DNA of 64,000 nucleotides, taken from the NCBI GenBank assembly GCA_037783545.1, contig JBBELK010000328.1, forward strand, positions 930,001-994,000. The letters run 5' to 3'. The notes below the pieces were generated by a model, which had not been told where the DNA came from, ran no database searches, and worked only from the letters and a program-made list of their open reading frames with translations. Numbering within the stretch: position 1 is the stretch's first letter; each line of letters opens with the position of its first letter. The translations under genes were made by a program, and so were the position numbers. The DNA is from Henricia sp. BOLD:AAB3569 (taxonomy: Eukaryota; Echinodermata; Asteroidea; Spinulosida; Echinasteridae). Below, piece by piece: positions 33,201 through 43,829 of this stretch.

Positions 33201-36200
33201 TGTACAATTTGTGTCCAAAATGCATGTTTGACACCTGTTCTGTTATTTGGAAAATTCATTTCAAAAACTGATCATTGCACAGAATTATTGAGAGAACGAA
33301 ATGGTAGTTTTTCAAAGTTTGATTTTGATTGTAATGTGAGACAGACTTCTGGCATGTGTGAAATAACTAAAGTAGAGAATCCATCAGTGATTTGATGGGG
33401 GCCGCCAAGTTTTTGCGAAGGACTTAAACTGACTCATCTTCCTGTGTTATAGGTTAACGTAAAAAGTCACTTTTAGCTTCTTAATGCAACTGCTGGCATA
33501 ATATCTTGGACATTGTGTAGCATTCGAAATAATGAAATAAAACAACATTTTATGAAATAAGCTGTGAGTGCGCTGAAGTAAAGCTTGAAACAAATGATGA
33601 ATGATACTGCAAAATAACAAACATGACATACCTAAATGAAAGACCACATTATCAGGCCAGTGCTGCGAGGGATGGCCGACGTTCCAGGATGAAGCCCACT
33701 CCTTTAAGTTTTTCACGGCTCTCTTATGGTGATTGGACCTCGCTTCAAATGTGTGTATGCATCCCGAATGACCAACTGTACAAGAATACACAAGTAAAAC
33801 AGCATGATGAAAAGGTGCACATTTCGTGTAGTGACTAGTTAACGTTCAAATGCCAGCTGAATCGAGGTTGAGGAGCACAATGGAAAAGGGGATTGAGCAT
33901 GGGGGGTTATTAGATATTAAGCTCGTGCCAATGACGTAATTTTGGGAGTCAAATAATGCCGCGTCGTTGTGGAAGCAATGTGCGTGCGTGTTGTGTGTGT
34001 CCATAGCGTGCGTAACGCGCAATGCTAAGGCTCCCATTGGTGAATTAAACTGCGTTACGCCCACCAGAGACACACACAGCACGCACGCACGCACATCGCT
34101 TCCACAATGACTCAGCATTATTTGACTCCCAAAATGGCGTATTTGCACGTGTTTGAAGGGGGTCAATACCGAATGATTCATGGTACATGTACGTGTATTC
34201 TTTTTACAAGCATCTAGGGTTTCCCCCAAAGCGTTATAGAGTAGTGGTGCCTCTACCCTTTCACAAATGGCCACTACTCTTTAGCAATCAGCCACTACCC
34301 TTTCAGAAATTGCCATGACTCACCTGCTCTTGAGAGGAAGAGTGTCATAGCACCAGACCCTGTACCTGCTTCCAGTATGACATCACCGGGACTTGCATCA
34401 ACCATCATCAGCATGGAGCAGCAATAAATGTATGTATGTAGAGGACGTCCAATCACAAATTGCCAGCATGGAGCAGCAATAAATGTATGTATGTAGGGGA
34501 CGTCCAATCACAAATTGCCACTCACCTGCTCTTGACAAGAAGAGCGTCATAGCACCAGACCCTGTACCTGCTTCCAGTATGACATCACCATGACTTGCAT
34601 CAATCATCATCAGCATGGAGCAGCAATAAATGTATGTATGTATACATGTAGAGGACGTCCAATCACAAATTGCCACTCACCTGCTCTTGAGAGGAAGAGC
34701 GTCATGGCACCAGACCCTGTACCTGCTTCCAGTATGACATCACCGGGACTTGCATCAATCAACATCAGCATGGAGCAGCAATAAATGTATGTATGTAGAG
34801 GACGTCCAATCACAAATTGCCATGACTCACCTGCTCTTGAGAGGAAGAGCGTCATGGCACCAGACCCTGTACCTGCTTCCAGTATGACATCACCAGGACT
34901 TGCATCAATCATCATCAGCATGGAGCAGCAATAAATGTATGTATGTATGTAGAGGACGTCCAATCACAAATTGCCACTCACCTGCTCTTGAGAGGAAGAG
35001 CGTCATGGCACCAGACCCTGTACCTGCTTCCAGTATGACATCACCAGGACTTGCATCAATCATCATCAGCATGGAGCAGCAATAAATGTATGTATGTATG
35101 TAGAGGACGTCCAATCACAAATTGCCACTCACCTGCTCTTGAGAGGAAGAGCGTCATGGCACCAGACCCTGTACCTGCTTCCAGTATGACATCACTGGCA
35201 CTTGCATCAATCAACATCAGCATGGAGCAGCAATCCTGTTGGAGAAACCCAAATTATTGAAATCTTAATAATTTGAATTATTAAGAACTGAATATTCGAT
35301 ATTCCGATTTCACATTTTTTATGGATGCACAATCGGACAAAAATAACCCGACATGCTGCAAAGATTCGGTGAGTTTTGCTGATTTATTTAAAAAGGGGAA
35401 TAAAAGTGGGTTTGGCCCGTCTTAAAAAATATGTTTAAAACTAGTTAGGGGCCTGACGGCTCTGGCCATTGTCACTTGTCCATATGCTTAAGACTGGCTA
35501 AAACAACTTTTTTCCCCCTAATTTATTCTGTCGGTCGCACATCTTGGCATTTTCGTAACCCGGTGTTTATGCCTTTGTATACGGGCATATAGCACCATGA
35601 CTGGAGTGAAAACAAATTCATTCATGCTTAGATACATTTACGCGTTGCATAGTCCACAACGTGGGGAGCATGTGTGGTCTTGTGGGTATACAGCCGTGCT
35701 CGTGATCGAGGGGTTATGGGTTCAAGACCACCTTGTGCCAACGTGTTTGTGTCCATGGGCAAGACACTTATTTCCCAATTGCCTCATTGGAAGCGATATT
35801 TAGGGAGCCGTCAGGGGAATGCTACAATTTAAGTGCTGATAGGGTTGTGCGCAACTAGCCAGGCAGCCACCTACACATGTAGTTGAAGCGAGATGATTCT
35901 GGTAATTCCATAAGGGCAGTGATAATAGTGGCTACGGCACCTTTGAAAGACAGCCATGTTTGATACTGTGCGCCTTGTTAATGCTCTACCATTACTATTA
36001 TTGTCATCCAATCAGTTTGGAGAACCCACCGACAGAAACTAGTTTCTTTTGGGCAATCATGTGGGAGCTAATTGGATGTTGTTTTTGCTTTTTATGTTAA
36101 TTTGCAGTTGAGGTTTTTCGTTTTGTTTTGTTTCGTTTTCCCTTTATTATTTATTATGATCATTATATGTCTGTAGTTCTGTGACAATAAGTGCATATCC

Positions 36201-38001
36201 CGTAAAATGAAATAAATACTAAAATACAAAATTATTATTATTATTAGACAACGGTTTTGTTCCTTCGCTTGTCACCATGGACACTCCGTTGTTTTCACCC
36301 CAGCCCTACTAGATGTGATGTGGCACCGACCTACAGAGTAAGACCATGTTTTAAAGTCTGGCTTGTGTAAGCCACTCTTTCAAAAATATTTTTTTCAGGT
36401 AAACTATGCATTAAGACGTTACAAAAAAGTAGTACACACAGTATGCATCACACATTGTCACACCGGTAATGTTATGCTCCAACTACGCTAACAGTCGCAA
36501 CCTACGCCAAGGCTTTCCAAACAATTAAGTTAGAACTGAGCAACTATTGCTGGGACAGTCATAGCAAATTGTCTTAACAATAAGATGGGACGGTTGGCAT
36601 AGCTGGGGCATGTAAAAGTAAGTACACAAACCTTGGGGTAGGAAATGACTGGAAGACGCTTCATATGAACAACAAACTCATCAAGGGAAGGTTTGCGAAT
36701 CATAACACCCATGCCAAGGTCTGTGGTGAAGGTTGTCCCTGCTGTATGGCCGATGATATCAGAATGGGAAATGGTGCCGTACTTACAGCGAAATGTCTTG
36801 CTGGAACTAAGGGGAAACATCCTATGAAAAGGAAATCAAAATTTAGTTGCATTAGAGTAATCAATATGGTTGGTAGACATCTTGTCATCAGGGTACATGA
36901 TATAGCCCCAAAAAGTGTACATTTAGTGATTTTAGCAGTGAGAAATGTTCACGTTTTTCTTTGAAAACAAGATTTATATGTCACGCTCCACAGACTTAGT
37001 GCATGGAGTCTCAACTGGCGAACATGTACGGTATTTTTTCCCAAGTTGAGTTGTCGTTGTCGGTAAAAAAATAAAAAGCAACTCAAGTCGAACTCAGTGA
37101 CTTGGGTCAACAAATCTGGGATTCTGCAGCCAATTTCACGAAATAGTGCATCTAGCTTGTGCAACTTTTGAATATGGCATAATGAGCATAGCTTTTGTGC
37201 AATCATTGTAAAACAGTTTAGGGGCCGTCCAAAGTTGTCAACATTTGTACAGTTCTGCAGAGTAGTATTTCCCCCTGTAATACTACTATTTTTATTAACA
37301 TTTTTGTCACTACCATGAAATGTAAGGTTTTACGCGGCCTTCGACCCCCCTTCCCGTTCTTACGCTTTGTACTATCATGGAAATATTTGACCATTTTGGA
37401 CGGCCCCTTACGCAATGAAATGTTGCGCTAGTTGGCAGGCAACTGCGCAAGATTTCATGAAATCGGCTGCTGTAGCAACACATTCCTAGGCAGTGTGTTT
37501 CAATACAAACCTGTATAAGTACTGATGTCTCTTAACATTCTCTCTGACAGCAATAACCATCTCACCATCAGCCATAGGAACATCACCTCGCACCGTGGCC
37601 TGGTGGGCTACGTCAGTCACATCGTTATCAAGTCCTCTTGACAAAGTCAAATCGCCACTGGCTTCATCAGTACTTAAATCAGGCTTAGTTCCTGATGAAC
37701 AGTTAGTTTCCACTGAGCTTCCACTATCAATGTCTACATAAAGCATCTGCTTCGTTCTCTCTGTAGGTGATAGGCTCCGTTTGCTTTGTACTAATCCCAG
37801 TCGCCTTGCTTCCAAATAGCTCATCCGTTTTTCCCTTGTTTGTTCCACAATGGCGCTGTTTTCATTGGAACCAACTTTGGTTTGTCTGACATCTTCTGAA
37901 GGGGCACTGCAGTTACAGGCAATTTGTGTTAATCTGGTTTTCTTGAAGTCACTAATGAGGCAACTCAAAAGCTTGCAGTGGTTCAGCATTCTCACAGCCA
38001 T
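30094..38001 (-). CDS. TRMT61B: tRNA (adenine(58)-N(1))-methyltransferase, mitochondrial
   Basis: Seven coding exons: 37511-38001, 36632-36821, 35133-35235, 33632-33775, 32668-32822, 30784-30961, 30094-30236. All splice phases fit (2,0,1,1,0,1), giving 467 codons plus stop, close to the roughly 477 residues of human TRMT61B. The enzyme transfers a methyl group from S-adenosylmethionine to N1 of A58 in mitochondrial tRNAs (and, in mammals, a mitochondrial rRNA site). Family features in order: a basic N-terminus fitting a mitochondrial presequence, the ISHSDIIGHTAGTTF block, SAM motif I VILEAGTGSGAMTLFLSRA, the FEARSNHHKRAVKNLKEW block, WPDNVVFH, the substrate-side DMERPHEATP block and a C-terminal YVARPHSNQPGHSAFLV. 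No lesion is visible. The intron after exon 3 carries a tandem array of the exon 3 end. Confidence 0.94.
30784..30961 (-). CDS. TRMT61B: TRMT61B exon 6
   Basis: Acceptor ATCTTAG, donor ATGG|GTAAGG. It encodes VIEVAEFLRVHSLPLTIEKT and VTHRSWLVNQARRHSG, matching the family's V-R/H-x-W-L-V helix, followed by a variable linker. Phase 0 in, phase 1 out. Confidence 0.9.
31030..31980. repeat. Arrays of tRNA-like 76-80-bp repeats in both orientations
   Basis: Three plus-strand units (31070-31265) contain TAGCTGAGCCGGTAGAGCAT, an A-box-like tRNA segment, each followed by GTCAGAGGTCTTAGGGAAAA and CCTGAGGGAGTATACCA. From 31540 to 31980 about six units run in the opposite orientation (CTCTACCAGCTGAGCTATGAG). 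Related units occur at 59.38-59.54 kb and 62.32-62.38 kb. They look like a tRNA-derived SINE monomer that spreads as tandem arrays. All lie in the intron between TRMT61B exons 5 and 6. Confidence 0.7.
32110..32620. mobile_element. MITE, family 3 (GATTCC-rich), split by another MITE
   Basis: It begins TAGGCTTGGGTGACTC with GATTCCAAAA and ends with CAATTCCAATTCCC-type sequence, like the intact copy at 45.93-46.37 kb and the relative at 54.22-54.38 kb. The family-1 MITE at 32.22-32.37 kb interrupts it. Confidence 0.65.
32222..32367. mobile_element. Palindromic MITE, family 1, copy 2
   Basis: TIRs GCACCGGCGGCCATGACAGG and CTGTCGTGGCCGCCGTGC. It is in the opposite internal orientation to the 23.4 kb copy and nested in a family-3 MITE, so family 1 moved later. 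Confidence 0.75.
32668..32822 (-). CDS. TRMT61B: TRMT61B exon 5
   Basis: Acceptor TTAACCAG, donor ACACAG|GTTTGT. It encodes VDGAVIDMERPHEATPILA and AAVLYIANITQ, the motif IV-like region (D-M-x-x-P) and the next beta strand of the Rossmann fold. Phase 1 in, phase 0 out. Confidence 0.92.
33632..33775 (-). CDS. TRMT61B: TRMT61B exon 4
   Basis: Acceptor TTGTACAG, donor TTTAG|GTATGT, phase 1 in and out. It encodes VGHSGCIHTFEARSNHHKRA and ASSWNVGHPSQHWPDNVVFH: the acidic end of beta-2 (FEAR) that contacts the SAM ribose, and the helix/loop of the m1A58 methyltransferase family. Confidence 0.92.
33923..34149. mobile_element. MITE with about 85-bp TIRs
   Basis: The left arm has ATTTTGGGAGTCAAATAATG and GTTGTGGAAGCAATGTGCG; the right arm mirrors them (CATTATTTGACTCCCAAAAT). 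Outer ends are CGTGCCAATGACG and CGTATTTGCACG. It lies in the intron between TRMT61B exons 3 and 4. Confidence 0.75.
34318..35235 (-). repeat. Tandem array of the TRMT61B exon 3 end, its 5' splice site and intron start
   Basis: Six copies of about 150 bp. Donor sites (plus-strand CACCTG) are at 34321, 34523, 34678, 34828, 34979 and 35130; spacing is 151, 151, 150, 155, then 202 with an extra partial unit. Each unit starts four bases inside exon 3, keeps the coding sequence through VILEAGTGSGAMTLFLSRA, an intact GTGAGT donor, and 40-50 bp of intron with CAATCACAAATTGCC and (GTAT)n. Only the 35133-35235 copy has the 3' splice site. It could be misread as a gene with repeated motif I; the splice context shows it is intronic duplication. 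Confidence 0.92.
35133..35235 (-). CDS. TRMT61B: TRMT61B exon 3 (SAM-binding motif I)
   Basis: Acceptor TTCTCCAACAG at 35237-35236, donor GCAG|GTGAGT. It encodes DCCSMLMLIDASASD then VILEAGTGSGAMTLFLSRA, the GxGxG-type glycine loop binding S-adenosylmethionine. This is the only copy of the amplified unit with a proper acceptor. It has Ala-Ser where the other copies and the family have Pro-Gly just before the Asp. Confidence 0.9.
35665..35900 (+). mobile_element. SINE with tRNA-like head (tRNA-Trp-like family)
   Basis: GTGTGGTCTTGTGGGTATAC (A box region), GGGTTCAAGACCACC (B box region), then GTGTCCATGGGCAAGACACTT and GGAAGCGATATTTAGGGAGC of the body. Same family as the minus-strand copy at 23.93-24.08 kb. 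It lies in the intron between TRMT61B exons 2 and 3. Confidence 0.6.
36632..36821 (-). CDS. TRMT61B: TRMT61B exon 2
   Basis: Acceptor TTCATAG at 36823-36822, donor CCCAAG|GTTTGT. It carries the conserved FRCKYGTISHSDIIGH and MIRKPSLDEFVVHMKR blocks that precede the methyltransferase core. Phase 2 in, phase 0 out. It ends at the Lys of YPK, next to the Asp opening exon 3, as in human (FPKD). Confidence 0.92.
37125..37475. mobile_element. MITE (family 2-like ends) interrupted by another MITE
   Basis: TCTGCAGCCAATTTCACGAA at the left and GATTTCATGAAATCGGCTGC at the right form imperfect TIRs. The element at 37218-37410 is inserted between them. It lies in the first TRMT61B intron, 36 bp from the exon 1 donor. 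Confidence 0.55.
37218..37410. mobile_element. MITE with GGGGCCGTCCAAA ends
   Basis: About 193 bp. TTAGGGGCCGTCCAAAG and ATTTTGGACGGCCCCTTA are TIRs with TTA-type flanks. The interior is AT-rich with short palindromes and no coding. Confidence 0.75.
37511..38001 (-). CDS. TRMT61B: TRMT61B exon 1 (N-terminus)
   Basis: ATG at 38001 is the first Met after an in-frame upstream stop. The N-terminus MAVRMLNHCKLLSCLISDF is basic and amphipathic, lacks acidic residues early, and fits mitochondrial import. The middle is low-complexity, Ser/Asp-rich and poorly conserved, as in the family. The ACAG|GTTTGT donor leaves phase 2. Confidence 0.85.
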
Positions 38002-40463
38002 TATCTGTACACCAAATGCAAGGCTTTACAATATACTTACAACTTATGAGAACAATTGACAATTCATTCAGAAATTTGCATAATTGCCTTTTGGAGTACA
38101 TAGGCCTACGTGGATGTCTGGATCCGGAAATGTTGCTTTCTGGATGATGAAGTTTCTGGTATAAAGCGTGGCAAAGTTTGGATTCTTGGGGCAAATCCCA
38201 GGCTTGTGCAGAGTTCTGCGTCAGATGATTTGAAGAATGGAAATGTTCAGAAAACGATCTGTTTGGAAAAAAATGAAAAATATTATTTTAGATTACCATA
38301 ATTATTTTAGCCGTCCTAAGTACATTCATAAATTAGGGTAAATTTTTAGCCACCGCAGTGGGCTGTGCAAAATGTGTGTGTGTGTGTGTACCCGACCATG
38401 TACGACCATTTCAAATGCACTGGCTGGTTTGAAAGATAGCACACAACTAGCACTACATGTATAATGTACTTCAACACGAGATTTGGTTCGCTGCTGGCTG
38501 TAGCAAATTCTCGCCGGGTACATCAGGGGCATCATGAAAAAAACATTTTTATATCGGGTTGGAAAATTTGCCTTTCTATGGTGTCATCAGACCCACCCAC
38601 CCAATTTTCTTACTTGAAATTTGTTTGGGTTGTTCAGGGGCCAATTAATTTGTTTGCTTTATAAAAATGAGTCAATAGTCAAAATTGCATGTCAACTTGC
38701 GTTTTTCACAAGAATATTTGCTATTCTTGCTAAAAACACAAGTTAAAGTACAATTTTGATTAACCCATTTTTATAAAGCACACACATTTTTGATTAAGCA
38801 AATTTTTCTGCTTAACTGCTTTATGAAATTTGCCCCAGGTCAGTTAGATTCCTCCCCCCGCCCCCCAACCACCCGATATTTTAACACGGATTGAACACGG
38901 ATTTTGGTAAATTTATATATTGGAATTAATAGCTTATTCAATTCTAAGATATACTTCCAACTTGCACTTTTGTCGGAAATGTTGCATTTCTGAGATAAAT
39001 AAATTATAAAATTACTGCATAAATATTAGCCATAAAAGTAATGCACAAAATTAAGGCGCGAGCTGTGCGTATTAAAGCGCGACATCAGAGGTCGCTGCAT
39101 GTGCGCGTGAATGGTTATCTTGTGCACTAAATAAATGCAATTTTTGAAGGAGGAAATGTGATTTGCGGCAAAAGTGCAAGTAGGAAGTACATTCTTAGGA
39201 AAGAATTTCGCAATAACCACCAAAACGTGTAAATATTTTGAAGGGAAGTATTAAATTGAAAGCTGAGGCGCGGGATGAGAAACAACCGCGCCGCATATGC
39301 CGTGCGTGAAACCGAATTATAAGATAGACCTAGAGCGCCACCAATCGTTGAAGAATGATTGCCTTAACAGTAGACTGGTTTCCTGTCCTCATATTTACTT
39401 CCCCTAAGCGCACATAGACATGGGACCAGTCTACCTCAACAGTATGTACATGTGTACATAATAGGTCAGTCGGAATTTCCTCGTCCGTGTAACACCCAAA
39501 ATACTTAACCAGAGCTACACAGTAAGAATCCTTATTGATTGGTAAAAACATATATCGATGTTAAAAAGAAAATGTAAGGGTCTTTTTTACGTTTTTTCTG
39601 GTTTTGTATCTTTAAACTACTTTCTTCCTATCGGATTAGCAAAATGAGTGCTTCGCCGCGCCCAGTTGACAAGGCTCTCGAGTGTCATTGCGCGACGGAT
39701 CGTACCATTATTTGTAGGGTATGCAGTTTATGAAAGTTCAAGTACGCCGCCAATAAATGCATCATATACCCATTGAAACTACATTTCAATGTTTTAAAAC
39801 CGTGTTGGGAGAGGAATAAATTCTTCCTGTTTGAAAATATTAATATTTGTTGCGTTTGTTGCGTTTGTTCGTAGTGTGTAATCCCTGCTAAAATCGGCCG
39901 CCCCCGTCCATATATTACGTGATCCGTCCTTTCGAATACGGCGCTAGACTGGTTTCCGATCCACATCTAAAAATCGGAACGGACGTGCCACTGAATGGGA
40001 AAGCCATCTTCGTAGGAAGAAATGCGACTGCGTATTAAACGCTATCAAGTACGCGCACGCTGTAACATGTTCCAAACACGCGCGCGTGTTGCTCGAAATT
40101 TGTTCGAAATACGGCGCAGCCGATGCGCGTCATAAAAAACTACGCTCAAAATTCTGATGCACGTGGCGATTTGTAGGAAGTGACGTCATTTGAACGTGAT
40201 CAATTGATTTTCTTGCTTTATTTCCACAAACCGAAAATTAAGATCAGTAAATCAAAACATTCTGAACCTCAAAATTTACAAAACAATTTGGGACGTTTTG
40301 GCAGTCAGTCCGCAGCGCCCCCGATAATGAGGTCAAATGCCCAATTTTATCTGCACAGCTCATCGGCGTGAACGCACCGCGAGAAAGTCCGGGATGTTCG
40401 CGAGATTTCGTTGGCCTTATTTTGTTGCTCGCAAGCGTTTTAAACGAGTAGTTGGTGGCCAAG
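38002..40463. promoter_or_regulatory. Divergent upstream region between TRMT61B and a plus-strand start
   Basis: It separates the TRMT61B ATG (minus, 38001) from an ATG with a good splice donor on the plus strand at 40464. 39.9-40.4 kb has locally many CpGs, with a TGACGTCA (CRE-like) near 40182, compatible with a shared promoter. It also holds a repeat at 38.75-39.24 kb and a small TAGACTGGTTTCC palindrome at 39.37-39.43 kb. Promoter function is inference. Confidence 0.3.
39372..39434. mobile_element. Small palindrome with GACTGGTTTCC ends
   Basis: AGACTGGTTTCCTGTCC at the left and CATGGGACCAGTCTAC at the right, about 62 bp, with a TATTTACTTCCCC core. Related pairs or halves are at 25.17-25.33, 26.73-26.79, 39.95, 42.54 and 51.01-51.10 kb, so this is a dispersed family. 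Confidence 0.55.
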
Positions 40464-40471
40464 ATGGCTGG
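40464..40471 (+). CDS. Possible tiny first coding exon (Met-Ala-Gly)
   Basis: AAG ATG GCT GG followed by a consensus GTAAGT. A translation start just before a strong donor at a CpG-containing locus is typical of a first exon. Phase 2 is the phase needed to enter NOP53, whose N-terminus in animals often starts MA-G, and an AG at 49714-49715 in the next NOP53 exon would take it in frame. That acceptor lacks a pyrimidine tract, so the link is weak. It may belong to an unseen gene. Confidence 0.3.
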
Positions 40472-43400
40472 GTAAGTTTGGAAAACAATTCTTTCTGTTT
40501 CGATTGATGTATATTTTGTCACAATTTGGGTAATTTTTGAGTTGGTAATTGTGTAAATCTGAAGTGATGGGTCGTATCGTGGATTTTGAGGGGGTCAATT
40601 GGTTTGTGCATCCTGACTGGACTAGACAAAACTTTGGAAAACAATAGCGTTTTTCCGATAGATGAAGACACGTGCTTTTGTTTAACGTGTCATGTGGCTT
40701 GCTGAAAGAGTTTTTTCAATGGTTTTTGCGCTACGATTTTACCGCGAGATTTCACCCTTTTAGCAGTGCGACTGTGGCTGCACACGTACGCGTGTGCACG
40801 CAGACATTGTAGAAATGCGCCTGAACACATTCATGACAGTCAACTCGACCATTGGACCAACTCGACCGTTGGACCAACTCGTCCGTTGACCGACTCGACT
40901 TCAAAGTTGAGGGAAATTTGGGGAGTCGATCATGGCTTCAGACCTTGGGTGCAAAACATATGAGTCAGGCTGACAAATTGTTAAGTCTTTCTTCACACAA
41001 TTAAAACAAAATCTTAATTTTTTTTTATCCCACTTTTATTTATTTTTGAAAGTATTGGGAATTTTAAAGTTGGAATCAGGTCAAGTCGCCCCCTTATGAA
41101 CTTGGCCCCTCCCCCTCCCCCTCCCCCTCGATGTTATTAATAGTGCTCACTAATTTTGTTTTAACTTTTTCCAATTACTGCAGCGGTCATCATGGGGACC
41201 TGCTGTTATGTACATGTATGCAGCATCAAAAGCACAATGGCATAGGATAACGCAAAGTTAATCTGAGACAGTCATCTCCCGACAACTTCACAGAGACTCC
41301 GGCATTTATCTCTGGTAATTTTAGTCATTCTTACTCACTTACTTGCAAACTTACGCTGGGGTAAAACAAGATCTGAGGGTAAAAACAAAACCTGTAACAA
41401 ACCTATGTGTGGGCCATAAAGCTTGTGGACGCATGAGTTCAAGGTGGAGCCACCTTATCATGTCAAAAATTGACAATCTGAGAAACCTGATGCACTTTCT
41501 ATTGCCCAATTTATTCGATATAGATTGCATTTGTTTTGCTTGCTAGCAGAAATACACCCAACAAATTTAAATCACAGCATGACACCAGAAAAAAACACGG
41601 TCAAAAGTAAGAGCTTTTTGCTTCCTAAAATAAGCTCACATGATCTAATTACAATGCATGTCAAAATTGTCAACTGATTTTCATAACTTCATGTTTTATA
41701 TGCATGTGTTGTTAGAGCAAGTCCCACCTAGAGTTTACATGAATATAATGTTAAACCAGCTGATGTCAGTGATGAGAGATACAACCTATATTTTATTTTT
41801 GGGATCTCTGCAGCTTGAAATACAATCAATGAACCATATATTTTGTATCGTCATACATGTATTTGTCTTTTACAGTTTATCCAGTATACTTTAGAAACTC
41901 TAATCTGAGTGTTTACATGTGTGGCAGTTAACGAGTTTTCAAAACTTTTTTATAATATTTTTGTAATTATATACTCTTTGCAACAACAGAACCTGTTGTG
42001 ACTATTCCGCTCGTGGTTTTTCATTATGGTTACATTTTTGGCAATAATAACTGTTTTAAGTCCACCATATGTCGATCATAAGTCATGTACATGTTTTAAC
42101 AGATTTATTTATCAGTTGCTGTGTAGTATCCAAAGATGTGTGACATTGAATAAATTAAAAAGAACCGTTAACAATCTGTCGTGTTTCCTGTGTCATATAA
42201 TCCTTTGCCCAACTGGACTGATTACTGTTTAAAATTTATTTGGGCAGATGGAGGCATAGAACAAGGAAAAAGAACATTAGGAAATTACTTCACTCTTGTG
42301 TAAACATAAAAAAAGCTTCAGATCCCGGCTAAGTGATTTTTAGGAAAAAATGATCAAAACTAAGATTGACTACACACTTGGCTATGGTTTGAGAGTTTTT
42401 ACACCTAACCGGTTTGAATTTAACTTGATTTATGGGGGCTTAACAATACTGTTCGAAGAGGAGAAAAGGAAATAAAGGTAGACCTATACATGCATTCAAT
42501 AAATAGCTCCGTGTGTACAACCCACGAAAAAATTGGTGGACTAGAAACCAGTCTAATCTGGAACTAGCAATGACGTCATCGTTAGCCAATCGGACAACGG
42601 GAAACTATGCGATGCCACGGCGGTAATTTTGGGTTTGTGTTTATTCGGAATGACGATGGATTTCGCTGCATCCTGACTGGACTAGACAAAAGTACGTACA
42701 ATTTTCATTATTTGTGGGTAGAATATTACATATTCTTTGTATAAAAGGTAAACATGGACTGCTGATTGTAGTGACAAGGGAAGATTTTGGCCGATTTTTG
42801 GGGTGTCGTTTGTCGTGTTTTTGGACGTGTTTTTTCCTGAATATTTCTCACCTCAAAATGCAAAAAAAACATGAAATAGTGATACTCGACGACAGATACG
42901 TTTCTCTTCTTTCCGAAAATTCTAGTGTTATAGGTCAGATTTCTGGAAACGACTAAGAAATCCTTAGTTTTCGACGGGCTGTTCAAGCTCATTAAATATG
43001 CACGACCGTAACTGGTTGAGGTCACGCGTGCATATTGTGCACATAAAAACAAGCACTTTTTAGCGCGCTGCGGACTGACTGTTGGGAGAATTTATTAATG
43101 AATTACTTTGTAAGATGAGGGACCAGCTAAATTTGTATTTTCAAATTGTGCTTAAAAACAGTATCAACATTTTAGTGCACATGTAAATACATATCACAAT
43201 ATTTTGTCAGGCAATCAACTTTTGCAATATAAAGCAGATAAATTATGTGCTAAGTAATGTTTCGTGCCAATAGCGCCATGAAATTGGCCCCTGGAGTTCA
43301 GAAATGTTTTCCCTTTTTTTCAATACTTCATTGCACCATCACTGCTGTCCTCATCTTTTGCAATATCAGTCGTCATCAAAGTCTTCATTATCTTTAAAGC

Positions 43401-43829
43401 CCCAAAATTTTACTTCACGAGCAGACAAGAAAAACTAAAAGTGTTGAAAGCAAGGTAACAATCACATTTTATGGTATCTTTGTGGAAGAAAACTGCTAAC
43501 TGAAGGTGTTTTAAGTTTTGAATATTTTTTGTTTACCTTTCATGCATTGGCTTAAATTTCTACAAGGCTCTTTATCAACATATTACTACGACTGTAATTG
43601 TGGGGAAATAAAACATGTTCCAAATTATTTAACACTTTATTAAACAGCTTCAACCCGCAAAGCATTATTATGACAATTCAGTGATTTCTTTAGAACGTAG
43701 GCCTATTGTACCTGTAGGTGATTGCACAACACATACAATGGAGAAATGAACTGATTGCATAATACACACAATGAGGGAATGGAATGACAAGAATGCGAGT
43801 CAAGTAGTGTAGATAACAAGGAAATACAA
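40472..43829. other. No supported gene; repeats only
   Basis: A 25-bp direct repeat (TGCATCCTGACTGGACTAGA plus CAAAA) occurs at 40607 and 42667. A CCCCCT tract lies near 41.11 kb. Other frames lack family features. The segment would be the first intron of NOP53 if the exon at 40464 belongs to it. Confidence 0.4.

Noticed and set aside
34295-35114. Series of overlapping minus-strand proteins with repeated VILEAGTGSGAMTLF
   Set aside because: They are intronic copies of TRMT61B exon 3 without acceptors, not separate methyltransferase genes.
36665-36964. 99-codon plus-strand frame
   Set aside because: Antisense shadow of TRMT61B exon 2; the minus strand has clear family similarity and splice sites.
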